Made by a program: the position numbers and the translations under genes. Under the pieces are notes generated by a model. The model had not been told where the DNA came from. It was given only the letters and a program-made list of their open reading frames with translations, and ran no database searches. From the NCBI GenBank assembly GCA_024704765.1, contig JAKMXF010000111.1:124001-188000 (forward strand): a stretch of 64,000 nucleotides of DNA, written 5' to 3'. Below are positions 12,026 through 25,400 of the stretch, piece after piece; position 1 is the first letter of the stretch; the number at the start of each line of letters is the position of its first letter. The stretch comes from Oopsacas minuta. Its lineage: Eukaryota > Porifera > Hexactinellida > Lyssacinosida > Leucopsacidae.

Positions 12026-12987
12026 ATGCAAAGAAATTCCCAAATATTTCTAATCAAAAGCTACTATAACATGTATCTTAAAGCATTTACAAACAAAACA
12101 CTGTTACCAAAAGTCTTCAACACACACATAAGTACTTACAAGTAACGTATCAATCAATGTACATTAATCAATAATATAGAGAGAGAGAGTAGCGTTAGTA
12201 GGGAAGTAGATAATATCCTAATGCTTGTGCAAAAATATCTGTAGTTTTAGAATGTAATTTAAAAGTGATTGCAGTTTTGACATATTTTGTCTTCGAATAA
12301 TCAACTCTCTGTATTAATCTGTTCTTTGTGTATAAATCCTCTGTTCACACGAATGCTATGGCATTTCATGTGTGCATTCAGACTCTTGATACGATCAAAT
12401 ACCCTATAAAGTGAAAATATCTTATCAATTCACATTGCTAGGATGTGGCACAGGGAGTACGGGACCCAGAACGATCATCAGGACTTAAGTTCCTCAATTG
12501 CTCAAACTTAGATTGGCCAAATTTTAGAGAAACTCCAAAATAAGGTAGATAAATATATTTAGAGCAGGGGTTCCCAACTTGGGGTCCATGTAACCCTTGG
12601 TGGTCCACGGATGACCGCAGGGTCCACAAAACATGTGAATATTGGTATTGTGGGTTTGAGGGTCAAAATGTTGGAGTTTCTCTCAAAGTTTTGGCCCAAA
12701 GTTTAACAACCTTTTACACTTTCTGCATGGAAAAGTGCCCATACGATTAATAATACGTTTGTGATTGGAGTTAGCAACCGATTTCAGGATTGGAATGCCT
12801 TGAATTCCAGCTGTTTTTCCTTGTATAAGATTCTTTGAAACAGCTGATTTTCTACCGCCACGCTTTAAACTATTAAAATAGAAAATTTTCAACATTTCTG
12901 AATCAAAAATGTGAAATCGTCACAGTAAAATATATGAAAAATATATCCAAATTTTTTCGTAATGGGGAGATTGTCCGTTCATTGATA

Positions 12988-13077
12988 TACAGTGTAACTT
13001 CCACAAACGGGGCCTGTGGAAACGGTGTAGCATTTTTCGGCGTCCCTGGCAAACCGTTTCTAGAGGTACCGCTGTGT
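12988..13077. repeat. MITE fragment, family B
   Basis: It begins ACAGTGTAACTTCCACAAAC and contains 'gtagcatttttcggcgtc', which recurs at 23090 and 27810. Confidence 0.6.
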
Positions 13078-13162
13078 AATTACCTGACTGTATGTTTCTT
13101 AGTCCAAATTCTTTTATGTTGAAAACGCTATAAAAATGGGAAAAATAAAATAGAAATTCCTA

Positions 13163-16100
13163 TTAAATTATATACATTTCTACCTCATATTTTCTAACTT
13201 TTGTATTTTCCAAATTCTTTTTCTTCGGGCTTGCACTACGACTACGAAAATTACTTGACTGTGTTTTAATTTCTTTCCTATCTTGATAACTACTAACTAA
13301 TTCTTTCAAGCTTTTGGCAGGCCGCGTGGGTGTACCCATTGGCGAAGGCAAATTTCTTTTTAACAAAGTTACAACTTCTTTTTCTGTCTTAATTTCATTA
13401 CATTTAAGCTCAATCTCATTTGGGGAATTTTCCTTAAATGTTTCATCAGTTAATTCAGTGTTTATAGCTTCATTTAAATTTTGTAGGATTTGAGGTTCTG
13501 TAATTGGACTAGTTAATGTTTGTAGGTATTTCCTGCTGGAAATTGTACGCGAGTATTTTCTATATTCATCTGGACACTCAATTGTCCATCTGTAGTAGAA
13601 TTCGATCACTTGTGGCAATGATTTGGAGATTACCTACCCAGAAAATGGATAGTTGAATAATAAGTATAGAAACTTGAAAAAATTGCTAATGTGCACTCAA
13701 ATATTTCAGCTATAAAAGCATAGCTGATTTGATTTGAAATTTATTCTTAGCAAACATATCGAGATGGCAATTTAGATGTTTAGACTAAATACAGTCGAAT
13801 CAGCTTAACCAGCAGTTTACTTTGTGTAACGTTTCGGCCCTATATTAAGCAGAGTTAACAATGCTTGGTCAGACCATGCATGTATATATTGTTTTATAGT
13901 AATAGTAAAGCACAAGGGATAATTTGAACCTACATATTTCTGTATCTGTGTAAAGTCCTTGCCATACTTAATCCAAGCAGTTTTAAAATCTTGTGTCTCA
14001 TCCTCTGTCCAAAATGACAGTCCTTGGAAAATATACATAACAATTACAGATATAAACTTAGAAAATTTGAAGTATAATTACCAGAAAAATTATAGCCGAT
14101 AACTGGGTCATCTTCTGGAATGATATTCTTGCCATCAATCAAAACATTCAGGGCATCCTAAAAGATATACGTATACCATATTTCCGAATAAGCGCCGGGT
14201 ATACTCCTGCATGAAATATCCTCAGGGAAATACGGTATAACTATTTAAATAGCAAACTAAGAATGTAAATATGTTGTCATTTACGAGTAGCATAGGAATT
14301 GCCATCTCATAAGTTTGTCCAGATATTTTGGAAACTTTAATGAAGCCAAATTCAGTAATATTTCATTTTCCTCACACTGAAAGTTTTACACCAAAATCCT
14401 GTTACAATTGCACTGTAAACACACATTTATTGCGACAGACCCAAATTTGCATGATTGAGGATATTTATATGGTCAAATTCTGAATTTTTAAGCTATTCAT
14501 TAAACTGGTCATACCATCATACAATTTCATATACAGGAATTATGCTCGCAAGTTTCTACGTATATATACTAGCCGCATACCCATATGTTGCCTTGACAAC
14601 GTAGAAGAATGTGAAGTGCGTACTCCTGATTCCTACCTCCGAACTTTACAATTGGACTGTCAGATAGCTTTAAATATTGCTCAACTAAAATTTTAGACTA
14701 TAATTTTGCTGAACATACACAAGCATTCAGCTTTATGAATTAGAAAACCATTCCTGTAAACAATATAATTCAAACCTTTAGGTGCAGTATATTGTGCGCT
14801 CCAAATTAAGTCTTCATGCAGTTCATCAGTAACAAGCGAATCTTTAAAAATACAAATACATTAAAGAGCTTTCCAAAAGTTGTGTTATAGAAGATTTCAA
14901 CTTAGATACAAATTGAATTTATCAGCAATTTCTATGGGGAAAAAGTAGCAGATTGTGGCAGATCCACTTGAAAAGTTACATAACTACGGAAGATAATTGT
15001 CCTTATAACCTGAAAGTTTCATCTCTTAATCTATAGTTTTGGCTGTGCACGGCTTGGAGAAATTAATAATACTTGATGACTATACTTCAGCATAGTCGGC
15101 ACAGTGAAAGTACGTATTTTGTTTATGAAGCAAAAATAGAATTCTGTAATGATACAAACCTGGTGTTGGAAATTCAGTCACTTGATATTCATCTCCAATT
15201 CTAACTTCTTTCCTAATAAAATAGAGTAATTATTGTTTCTTATATTCTATCGATTTTCCAGGCTTACTTCCATATTGGATATTCTGTTGCTGGTTTGTCA
15301 TTTGAAAATAAGATGTCGTCAAAAATGCCAGCCTCTATATCACAAAAAGTGTAGTAAATATCAAAAAATAATATAGTGAGTGAGGAAGTTTACAATCTTT
15401 GGAAGAATTATACCACCAATATACTAACACAAATCACAGGACTGCTTCCAAGGAGGAGGAGTCCACCTGGATAATCCACCAAACTATTTATTGCGCAAAA
15501 TATACGGTGTTCCTGCACAAATTCATTTATAGGTATGAATACAAAGATAATCCACCACAAATTTGGCTGCACCAATTGCGGCAGATTAAACCTGGCCTCC
15601 TGGCCAATGAAACGAAAAACAACCTGTAAATATCTAAATTACAGAAATAAAGTTGATTACAAAAATAGTGAAATTCTAATCAAGAAATACCATTAATATT
15701 GATACAATCTTTCCAATACTAAATCAATAGCCTCCGAAAGATTATCAACATAACCATCAGGTGTAACTTCTGGATGATTCTCCCAATCTTTCGTAAATTT
15801 CCCCGTGCGCACCTGAACGCCACGTATGCCACAATTCTGCGCTCCAGCTACGTCACTGACGATATCATCACCTATCATGACGCAATCCTGTGGTTGTAGT
15901 TGCATGTCATAAACAGCAGTATTGAAGAATAATGGTGATGGTTTACCAATAATTTCCGGTTGAATTCCACTCGCGAATTCTAACGCTCTTGCATAAGGCG
16001 CAACATCCAATGCCAATTCTCCATTATGCTTGTAATAACTACCAAATCCAAGCGTGAAAAATGACATTTCATGTTTCGGCTTCGATGTAAGCACGCGGAA

Positions 16101-19077
16101 GGCTTTATTCATATTTTCATATGTAAAATAATCAGCTGCATCTCCTAATACGACACAATTAGGATCTTCGATATTTATACCTTCATAATCCATATGCGCA
16201 TCAGGATGTACAAGCAAAAATGGCCGCAATTTCCTCTCGCTTAACACAGCCTTTACTGCCGGCCCGGGTGAGAAAATCATTTCCGGTTTGATATCAGTAA
16301 ATCCAAGTTTATTCAACTTCAATGATAAACTATCTTTCGTAATCTGAGATTCGTTTGTGCATAAGCGAAATTTGATGCCGGCTTGGGTTAATTTTTGCAA
16401 TGTTTCGATTGATCCAGGAATTGGGACACCCCCTGTATCTGAGGACTCATAGAGAACACCTGTGATATCAAGGAGTAGTCCCTTGATAGGATATGATAAC
16501 CATGTGTGAGATTTCGTGAAAGCCATACAAGAAATCACGTACTTAATACATTATTTTCTCTCAATGCGAATTCCTTTGTGATTGTCATGGTTGAATTATA
16601 AATTGAAAATTGCCTTTAGTAAGTCAATTACAAAATGTAGAATTTCTCAACTTTTCCATATTATATGAATACGCGTAAAATAGTGATTATTCAATAAGTT
16701 ATAGTGATTTATGAATAGTTATATTTGTGAATGTAATTATCAATGCTGTAACAAAAGTGAACTTACTACTTCTTGTATTCAATGGATGTCCTAATGTAAA
16801 CGAATTTGATGATCTTTCTGGCAGTTTTTCATCACTTAGAGCGAGCTCACCACCACGCTAAAAAGGCAAATGCAAAAATAAATAATAACCAGAATTCAAT
16901 GCAAATTTATGGAACGACATTTCTATGGAAGAGCTGAGAAAAATCGCGAAATGAAAAATGAATTTTCCAGAGAATAAATGTATAACTAACCTTCGTTCCT
17001 ACAATTAAAGAATGGGATTTCTTGTGGCCTCTAATTCCCATTTTATGATAGAAAACTCTACCACAAATATTACAAGTATAGCCAGTCTTTGGGCTAGAAA
17101 CAGAATACAATAAATATTCATGTTTAAAAAGACGTATAATAGATGCTGTTAACTAATACATACACATTGGAATACACTATGGGTTAATGTAGTATTGTAA
17201 TCAAATGTGTATTTGATTGAGGTATAATACTGCCTCACTCGTTACTAACGGAGTTTTGTTGAAGCATTTCGATAACACTCGCGTAATTAAAATGGGGCTT
17301 CCAACCCCCAGGGCACCCTTGGAACCGCTTCTGCAGATCATTATGAATAATTCTTGTACAAATTTGTTTACTTATCTTGATAGACAGAAAACACCGATAG
17401 TTTTCTACATTTCTGCGCATATGACACTAATCTAATTTTTCAAATTTATGGCTGTATTGGCATTATAACTCATCGGTTCCCAACCTGGGGCCCAACGACC
17501 CCATGGTGATCCACGGAGGATAGCAGGGGGTCCACAGGATCTCGAAATTTGTGTTGCAGTCAGTGGAAAGAGTCCGCGGAAACTGTTGCATTGTGTAGAG
17601 GGAATTGGCACAATATTAAAAAGATAAAAAAGAATTCTTACACTCTGGATTTCCTGTGTTTCCGCAATGGTACTGCTGTTTTGATACTCTCAATGAGAGG
17701 ATCTGTTGGATTTTCAGGTGATGGTAATATCAATGTAGATTTCTATATAGCAGAATACATTTCACATATTCAGAAATTGTCAGAAATAGTATCTCACCTG
17801 AGGGGCTCTAATTTTATATTCAAATTGTTTTGAGTGTGATTTCATGTGACCTCTAACGCTAAGCTTACGGGCAAAATGTTTGCCACATATCCTGCATGCG
17901 TATAGCGGCACACTGCAATGAAAACATAATAAAACATAGAAATATTTGTGAACAAATTCCATAAACTGACTTGACATTGCTGTGAATATGCTTTACTCCA
18001 GTTGGTGGCTAAATAAATAAAATGGAAATAATGAACAGATTGCCTTACTATTCAATTATTGGAAATTAGAGACATCCCTCACAAATAACAATAGTTGAAA
18101 AGTGTAGAATTTGGCATGAAAATGGATAGTATTTTGATGACTTTTTATTGACAAAAAATGCTCATTTTACATGTTTGAATATTGAATAAAAGATCAAAGG
18201 AAAAGCTAATTACCTTGCTGTTGTAGAATTCGCTTGTTTTGAATGTCAATGGGTTGTTCACAATTGTGAATGATGGCAATTTGTTTCGTGGGATATTCCA
18301 AGGTCTTTTTTTCTTGATTTCAACAGGGTCGGGACTATTTGGTGTTTGCAAAACGACGCTCGATTTTCTTTCAGGTATTCGCCGTTTCTTCGTGATAAGT
18401 TTCGGTTTTAGAATTTTAGATTTTTTAACTTTTACAAAACATTCATTTTCTGAGTTTGGTTCGTCATTTGATGGGATTTCTTGGTCGTTTGGCAGCGTTT
18501 CTACAATGCTCAGATTCTCTAAAGGTTTTTCAATACTCAAAATGCGCTTTGGTCTTCCTCTTTTCTTTTTCATAGAAACAATCTCAGGCAAATTTTTAAC
18601 TGAAGTTTCCGAGTCACTACTGGCGTACGGATTTGGAGGAGTATCTTTAGTCTTCAATCTGAAAATCGGGAAATACAGTGGAGAAGCTTGGCCTTTCAAA
18701 CGAATCGAACTTCTACGATTTTGGCGAATTTTTTCGTGTTTTCTTCCCCGTTTCTTTGGAAGGAAACTTGGACATTCTATCTTCGAAGCGGCTCGCCAAC
18801 TCCGTTTGCGATTATTCTTGAGACCAATAGTTGTATTTTTCGCTCTGAAAGCCTTCATTTGATATTTTACCAAATACTCTGGTGAACTTTCGAACCCATT
18901 CTGTAGAGACAATTCATTTTGAACTTCAATCTTTCTTGGAGATTCATTCGCCACTATCTCCTGATTCACATGCACAGCTTTGACTGGTGAAATACTGTTT
19001 TGAAGACTTTTAGCCGAAATATCATTTATTTCCGAATTTCCACTGTGATTTTCAATACTGTTTGAATCGTTAAACAT
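13163..19077 (-). CDS. C2H2 zinc finger / ELM2 / SANT corepressor of the TRERF1-ZNF541-MIDEAS family (twelve exons)
   Basis: Exons, right to left: 19077-18214, 18008-17971, 17912-17798, 17086-16991, 16857-16767, 15334-15268, 15212-15160, 14841-14776, 14334-14285, 14157-14082, 14022-13934 and 13633-13163. All join in phase to give 691 residues. The N-terminal 288 are basic and disordered with an AT-hook-like KKRGRPKR. Two C2H2 fingers follow (CRICGKHFARKLSVRGHMKSH and CNICGRVFYHKMGIRGHKKSH cores), then ELM2 (VRIGDEYQV, ELHEDLIWS) and SANT (FWTEDETQDFKTAWIKYGKDF, IEFYYRWTIE). Family members recruit HDAC1/2, as in the MiDAC complex, to repress or reshape chromatin. The acceptor of exon 4 is the least certain boundary. 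LHPP lies within the intron after exon 5, on the same strand. Confidence 0.82.
15693..16538 (-). CDS. LHPP: Phospholysine phosphohistidine inorganic pyrophosphate phosphatase
   Basis: An uninterrupted 281-residue frame matches LHPP along its whole length (human 270 residues). HAD motifs are in order: nucleophile loop LLLDITGVLY (about residue 21), CTNESQ (about 60), GKPSPLFF (about 198) and GDDIVSDVAG (about 223). VRTGKF and DGYVDNL near the C-terminus are also characteristic. The enzyme dephosphorylates pyrophosphate and phosphohistidine in the cytosol. The second ATG, at 16526, starts closer to the family's usual N-terminus than the first at 16538. The gene has no introns and lies inside an intron of the ELM2/SANT gene, in the same orientation. 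Vertebrate LHPP has several introns, so a retrocopy is possible. Confidence 0.93.
   Translation of the reverse strand: MISCMAFTKSHTWLSYPIKGLLLDITGVLYESSDTGGVPIPGSIETLQKLTQAGIKFRLCTNESQITKDSLSLKLNKLGFTDIKPEMIFSPGPAVKAVLSERKLRPFLLVHPDAHMDYEGINIEDPNCVVLGDAADYFTYENMNKAFRVLTSKPKHEMSFFTLGFGSYYKHNGELALDVAPYARALEFASGIQPEIIGKPSPLFFNTAVYDMQLQPQDCVMIGDDIVSDVAGAQNCGIRGVQVRTGKFTKDWENHPEVTPDGYVDNLSEAIDLVLERLYQY
17470..17560. repeat. Family D repeat fragment
   Basis: It contains GGTTCCCAACCTGGGGCCCA followed by 'tggtgatccacggaggatagcagggggtccac' in interrupted form. It lies in the intron between exons 3 and 4 of the ELM2/SANT gene. Confidence 0.65.
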
Positions 19078-19458
19078 ATTCTAAACAAGTTGCTAAACTA
19101 CCAATCCGCTTGAAATCAATCAATGTAAAAGCATTATTCCTTAAATACATAAGTAAAATTAGCATCAAATCATTTATTGATTCTATGATCAAAGAAAAAT
19201 GTTTCGTATATATATATCAGTCACAACATGGTTCGGAGACATCGCGAAAATTCAAGCTTAGAATATACAAATCAAAGTAGACAAAAGTTATTGTGTATTT
19301 TGATCAGAGAAATATTGTAAAATTCGATCTGAAAATTGGTCTTTTGAAGGACAATAGTCCCTACTTGTTGTCATTTGCCACATCGCGTTTTTGGAGTAGA
19401 GGAAATTTTTGCATTGATTAAACGAATCCTGCCCTTACTTGTTGCCCTAACGAAAGGA

Positions 19459-19645
19459 TACAGTCAATTACCGGTATACCGAAGCTCAAGGGACTGGGAT
19501 AATTACTCTGATATAAACTGAGTTCGAATTAACCGATGAATATATGTTACTTTCACGGTTTTGGGCCATATTTGTACATTTTCAGACTTCGATATAAACG
19601 GTAATTTCAATATATTTGTGTTTGACATAACGGGAGTTGACTGTA
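19459..19645. repeat. MITE, family A
   Basis: The ends are ACAGTCAATTACCGGTATAC and, inverted, ACAGTCAACTCCCGTTATGT. Internal text shared with other copies includes 'cgaagctcaagggac' and 'gggccatatttgtac'. Confidence 0.8.
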
Positions 19646-20390
19646 TACGTTCTCAAATAAAACTCATGCAAATATAAAGCAAACTGATGGAAGCTAATCA
19701 GTATGAACAAGTGGTTTGTGGGGGGTTTATAATATTGGGTTACAGAACAATTCTTAGATAAACGAAGAAGATATAACAAAATTGAAAAGCGATTAAAATG
19801 AACGCTTTCAATTTTTAATATCTTCTTCAATGGATAGTTGAAAGAGTAAATACGAAATGCATCCAATTATACAGAACATTTATAGAAGTGCACGTAGTAC
19901 GTACGTCAGATGGGTGATGGTCCATGTAACTTTCAACAAGGAATACATCAAAACATTGAAACAAAACTATGAGAATCAAGACCATAATATTGGAGACAAT
20001 TTTGGTACACAGTTTAAACTGGGAAGTAAACAGGGGGGGGTAATGAGATACTAACTCTATAAATAACCTCTGCTTGAAGTGCGAAAGGATACGTTCACAA
20101 AGATGTAAACAACAAAACAAAATGCTAAAATTCTACAGGAATATTTCATTAGAAAAACAGCCCCATAAAAAGTTGGGAAACTTGAAACTTAAAAATTTAT
20201 TCGAGATAAAGCTGAACAAATCGCAAAAGCCAAAGCCGTCTAGCTTCCAATATTAGGGGGAATGTCGAAATGGAGGAATTGAACCCAGGGTAACTTCTCA
20301 ATTCCGCACGAATATTCTCGCCAAACCGAAAGGAAAATTGAATTTCTAGGTATAAACACCAAATACAAGTACAAAAACCCATGGCTGTAG

Positions 20391-20540
20391 CAGGTAGCTT
20401 TCAATTCGTCAGGTTAACCGATAAAAAATATATGGAACTACCTAAGTTGGTCCGTCTTACTGATACATATTTTATTAGCAGGCTAAATGTTGGTCCGGTT
20501 GAAACCGGACCAACTGGATCGTCTCCTACGGACATGAAAA
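20391..20540. repeat. Family F repeat
   Basis: It shares 'tttcaattcgtcaggttaac' and 'aaaatatatgga' with 28190-28290 and contains the short palindrome GGTCCGGTTGAAACCGGACC. Type of element unknown. Confidence 0.45.
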
Positions 20541-21247
20541 TAATTGTTGTGGTTCAGGACATCCCATTGGAGAATTATAATTTATGATATTTCGCTACAT
20601 AAAATATTTGTAGAAAATTCACTACAAAAAACTTGTATTTTAGTAATATCTTCGTCGCTTGCTAAATTCAAAAGAGTATTCGCGAATTGAAACCCACATT
20701 TACTTGAAGAAACAGGGTTAATTATTGAGCAAGATATCGCGAAAATATTGTGCTTGATTAGAAGTGGGAATGGAGCTCAACTTTGAAAAATAGAAAATGG
20801 GAAGATGGTGATCTCCAATTAAAACTTTTCATGAAATCAAAACCTATTTTGTAAGCAAACTCATAAACAAGAGCCCACCCCATCGCCTCACCAAGTAAAC
20901 AAAGCTCTCCAAGCCTTGTTTGCAAAATAAATACATACAATAACAAATTGCAACTTGAAAACAAATGGCTACTTAGCCTATTGCAATTGTTGAAGCTAGA
21001 ATACTATAGAAATCACTGGAGTATTCACTAAAATACAATTCTTATACAATTCTAACCATGGACAAATACCAATAGTATATTTGTTGAATAAATAATACAC
21101 AAGCTTGTTTACTGATTATATTGTTTATCATGTGAATAATCAGTATTATTAATAAATAATTAAATACGCTATGTGGTTATTTTCTTGATTCGTCGAATCT
21201 AGAAGTAAAGTTTCAAATGGGAGAAATTATAACTCAATTCTCAGGAG

Positions 21248-21392
21248 GTACAGTGTAACCTCCAGGAACACCCTGTTTCTGCAAAATTGCCCGTTTGTGG
21301 AGGTTCATTTGTATGGGGCTAGGAAGTCGATCTTTTTGTCACTCCATCTCCAGAAGTTCCTCGTTTCCACAGGCCCCTGATTGTGCTATATA
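21248..21392. repeat. MITE, family B
   Basis: Begins ACAGTGTAACCTCCAGGAAC. The interior has 'cccgtttgtggaggttcattt', and the right side reads 'ctccagaagttcctcgtttccacaggcccc' in parts matching the copies near 2259 and 26730. Confidence 0.65.
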
Positions 21393-22439
21393 CAACCATA
21401 TTATTCAGCTATTACATATGCTATAACCTAGAATATTTCGAGCACTTGACAACAGTTTCGCTTTTGACTGGAAGCCCAGCTTTTTCGGACATAGGTTCAT
21501 TAAGTTGAACATCAAATCCTGCCCTAAGACTCCTAAAAGTGGAAATGTCCAGCTTTTGGAGACTAACAAATATTGTGCTTTTATTGAAAAATATCCCAAC
21601 AGCAAAAATACAAGTATACAACCTTTCTTCCATTTGGCACAAACAAGACTATTATCAAATCACACTAGAAAATGGAGAAATTACACAGTATTCGTATTTA
21701 TGTTTATGTTCGAATTAGTTATAATTTGTTTCATCTCTTCGCTCTCTAATCTAGCATAATAAAAAATTTTATATATCATCATTATTACTACACACAGACA
21801 CCCCTGGCCATGATGTAAGAATAGCTACAATATTTGACTCATTTCCATTGCATTATTTGCTTTCGAATTATTAATTATCTGGCATACTTGCCAACTATCC
21901 CATTTTGGGCGAGACGTCCCACATTTGTCTTCACTCAGGTTGCAAGTATGAACTGACGTATTTAACATATATTAATGTCATCGCAATTCTAGTACAAATA
22001 ATGGCAGTTTAGATTCTAGATTATTTTATTTGCCTAATTGTAATTCAAATAAGTGTACAGGTTTAAAACAATATAGCAAGAATGATCCAAAAATCCAATA
22101 TTCAAACGAAACCACATGTTTTGAACCTGTAAAAATTTGGCACTTGAACAATATAACTTTAATAGATAAACAAAGTCAACAAACAACAGTTTTTAAAGAA
22201 TATATTTGATGAACAAAAATACTATTAATCAATAGAGGAATAACAATAAACAGTAATACACCAAAAAGCCTACCAAAATATACATTTCTCAACTGTAAAT
22301 TTGCAATTTGATGGCGGTTGTTAAAAATAATACTATAAGAAAAATAATATTGGTAAGATTGTTAAGTGTGTGGATGCGAATAAATGCCGCGGAAAATTTG
22401 GCAAAAAGCTTGTTGGCAGACGCGGAATTTTACACATTA

Positions 22440-25400
22440 TCAAATCATATCCGATTCTTTCGGCTGTGCATCAGCAGAAATTGAGAAAAGACTCGAATCG
22501 AAAATATGTTGTTGACAAAGTATCCACCCATTCCATTCAGATAAAAAAGCCATTCCCTTCTTACAAAGATCTCCTTCGTTATCCACAACATCCCCATTCG
22601 TGTCAAGTTTCGCGAGGACGGCACTGACAAGACAAAAATGTGTATAATGATTAGTTTTCGAGCCGTAAGAAGCGTAAATATCATCTTCTTCAAAAGAATT
22701 TTGATCAAATTTTGAGATAATCTGTTCAGAATTTGGGTAGGAATCTGTCATATATAGAAGGCCCATTAATTCTGTAGAAGGGCTGATAATTAATTCTTGT
22801 ATGTGTTCGTCAGTGTGACATTGTATAGGGTGTGAATTGTAAACAGTGCTTATAGATTTATTCTTGTATCGTCCAAGTGCTTCTTGAATTTCCGCGAGAT
22901 CTTTCGCATCTGTCAATGAATTGTGTCGTCTAATTCTGTGTTCTTCTGAATTGACTTTTTTGCTTGACTTCCCTATAAAGGAATGTTTGGATTAAATGCA
23001 ATGGCGGATCCATTTTTGGAGTTTATTGTGTGTAAACATACAAAATGAACCTCCACAAACGGGGATTTGGTAGAAACGTGAAAACGGAGTAGCATTTTTC
23101 GGCGTCTCCGCCACCAAGTTTGCCCCTAGTACCCCTGAAAAGTGTTGCGAGAGCATGAACAAAATTCATAGATTTTGACTTATAGCATAAACCATGAACT
23201 TTTGCATGAACTTTACATAATGATGAACTAAGTGGATACATCATCTGGCAACACTACCCCCTGAATAACCGTTGGAACCTAATCTCGATGATCCACGACA
23301 CTACAGTATTAAATCTTAAATTCCCACAATTTGTATATTGACAATAAGCAACCAACTATAATTATAAACCTTGGTAAGAACTCCGTGTATGTGGGTTCTT
23401 TGGACTTGACGTTCCTCGTTCAAGCTTTGGTGAAGAAATAGAATCTTTTTTGAACATTTGCTTGATTGAAGTTGTCTTGAATCGTTTCAGCAATGAGTTA
23501 TTCTTTCCTAAATAAATATAGAAACAATTAACTCCCAGAAAATATTGAACAAGGATATTTCGAAATAGTCGCATACAAATTCCCGAGATTTCGAAGTCGA
23601 TTGAATAAACTGTTTTCTAGGTGAAACTAATCAAATTATTTATATTCTCCTTTTTAGTGTTAGAAAACGACTCCAATCAAGAAAAGATGTCTACAGAACA
23701 GCTGTATTCGTCCTAACTACGCTAAGACGGCAAAAGAATGTGGGATGAAACAGAAAATACGTCAATACTTGAGAGATGATTGGGAAACAAAGATAGAATC
23801 GTTTAATGGAATTGTAAATTGGGAATATATAATTCGGGAATATTTGTTGCACTGATCACATATTGATTGTGCCATATTGATACAATAGTATATTACTTTC
23901 AATATAAGAAATATTCTTAGGAAATTGCACAATTTACAAAGTGAAATTTTTCAGACGGGAAAAGTTACTAAATAGGCCTTAATATAATGCTTATAAATAT
24001 TGAAAATTGGTAAAATGTTTTAATATCAAGTCAACTTTCGTTATGTTAAAATACCCATTGAGATCTAAATTTAAAATTGGATTAATATGGCCCCAGACCT
24101 TCAAAGTAACTAAAATACTTCGATCATATCGAAGGAATTATCGCGGTCTCTTGAGCTTCGGTATAACCGGAGTGGGCTATATACATAAGTTTTCGTCTTT
24201 CAATAATTTCTCCAAATATATTCTTAGTTAGAAAATGACTTCAATCAAGAAAAGATGTCTACAGAACAGCGATATTCGTCCTAACTACGCTAAGACCGCA
24301 AAAGAATGTGGGATGGAACATATAAATATATTAAAAATACGTCAATACTTGAAAGATGATTGGGAAACAAAGATAGAATCATTTAAAGGAAAAGTAGATT
24401 GGAAATATCTAATTCGATGTCTATTTAAGATAGATATATACAAGTTGAGTCGCAGAGGGTTTAAGAAAGTATGCTATAGTTTCGGCATGTAAGCTAATAT
24501 TATAAAACAAGATTCAAAATAAACTCGAATTCTATAGAACTTCATAAACTGAGGAACATTTAACTGTGTGTTTCCTGGAAGGGCTTCTAGACCCATGGCA
24601 ACCTTAACTTGATTTACTGAAACTTCTGTATTCTACTCCATGGAATTTTTACCGAATATAAGAACAATAATACTGAAAAAAGGTTGCAATGCAATAGGTC
24701 CACAATATACGTACTACATACCGGTTGTAAGAACATGCCGGATATAAGAGCATTTTGTCCAGTTTCTGACGATGTTCTTATAACCGGCATCCACTGTATC
24801 AGTTTTTCTTACTAATTTTTCCAAGTTGTCCTGTAAATATATATACTATCAGTATATTAATATTGTTAGGGATGATGCAACTATAGCTCTATTAATGATA
24901 GATAGAAGATGGATAAAATACTTGAGTGAGCGCTACTCCAGGAGGGTACGTAATAACGAAATTATACTTAATAACGAAATGGTAAACTTGAAGAAGGAGA
25001 AAAAAGCTCTTATTGAAGTGAAGAATGAACTTGAGAAAAGCATTATGCTGCATCGAATATTACTGGATGTTCATAGCCATACCGAAAAATGACAAGAAAG
25101 GAAAGAGGAATAGAAATTCAAGAAGTGCTATTTAATATACTTTTCTATGTTAAAAATAATTATTTCAGGTGATGTTATTAGGTGTATATTAACTGAGATA
25201 TACTGAGCTATAAAGTGTAACAACCTTTACTGATATCCTTTTCAACTCTAAAGAAATGCTGTAATCTCTCTTTTTCCATTATAACACATTGTAGCTCTGC
25301 TTCATAACCTCTAGCAGCATCCAGCAATGAAATCATTTGCTCCAATGTTTGCATTGCATTTTCATAACTCTCTTCTTGCTCGTAAGCTAACCATAGAGAA

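Larger units (their letters stand above)
10787..13162. other. Gene-free interval with several repeats
   Basis: No coding region is supported. It holds a family A MITE at 11888-12025, a family D fragment at 12563-12660 and a family B fragment at 12988-13077. There is a short GA run near 12178-12190. Confidence 0.5.
19078..22439. other. Gene-poor interval with repeats
   Basis: This is the region upstream of the ELM2/SANT gene and downstream of the TPR gene. It holds a family A MITE (19459-19645), a family F element (20391-20540) and a family B element (21248-21392). A minus-strand frame near 21421-21590 looks weakly protein-like (GFDVQLNEPMSEKAGLPVK) but has no homologue or signals I can name. 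Confidence 0.45.

Noticed and set aside
18239-18862. 207-codon plus-strand frame
   Set aside because: It is the antisense shadow of the large first exon of the ELM2/SANT gene, with biased composition.
19857-20256. Several short frames on both strands around 19.8-20.3 kb
   Set aside because: They have no start context, splice logic or family match and overlap repeat-like DNA.
21421-21642. Minus-strand frame with protein-like text near 21421-21590
   Set aside because: It ends near a possible donor, but its phase does not join the ELM2/SANT start exon, and I recognise no family.
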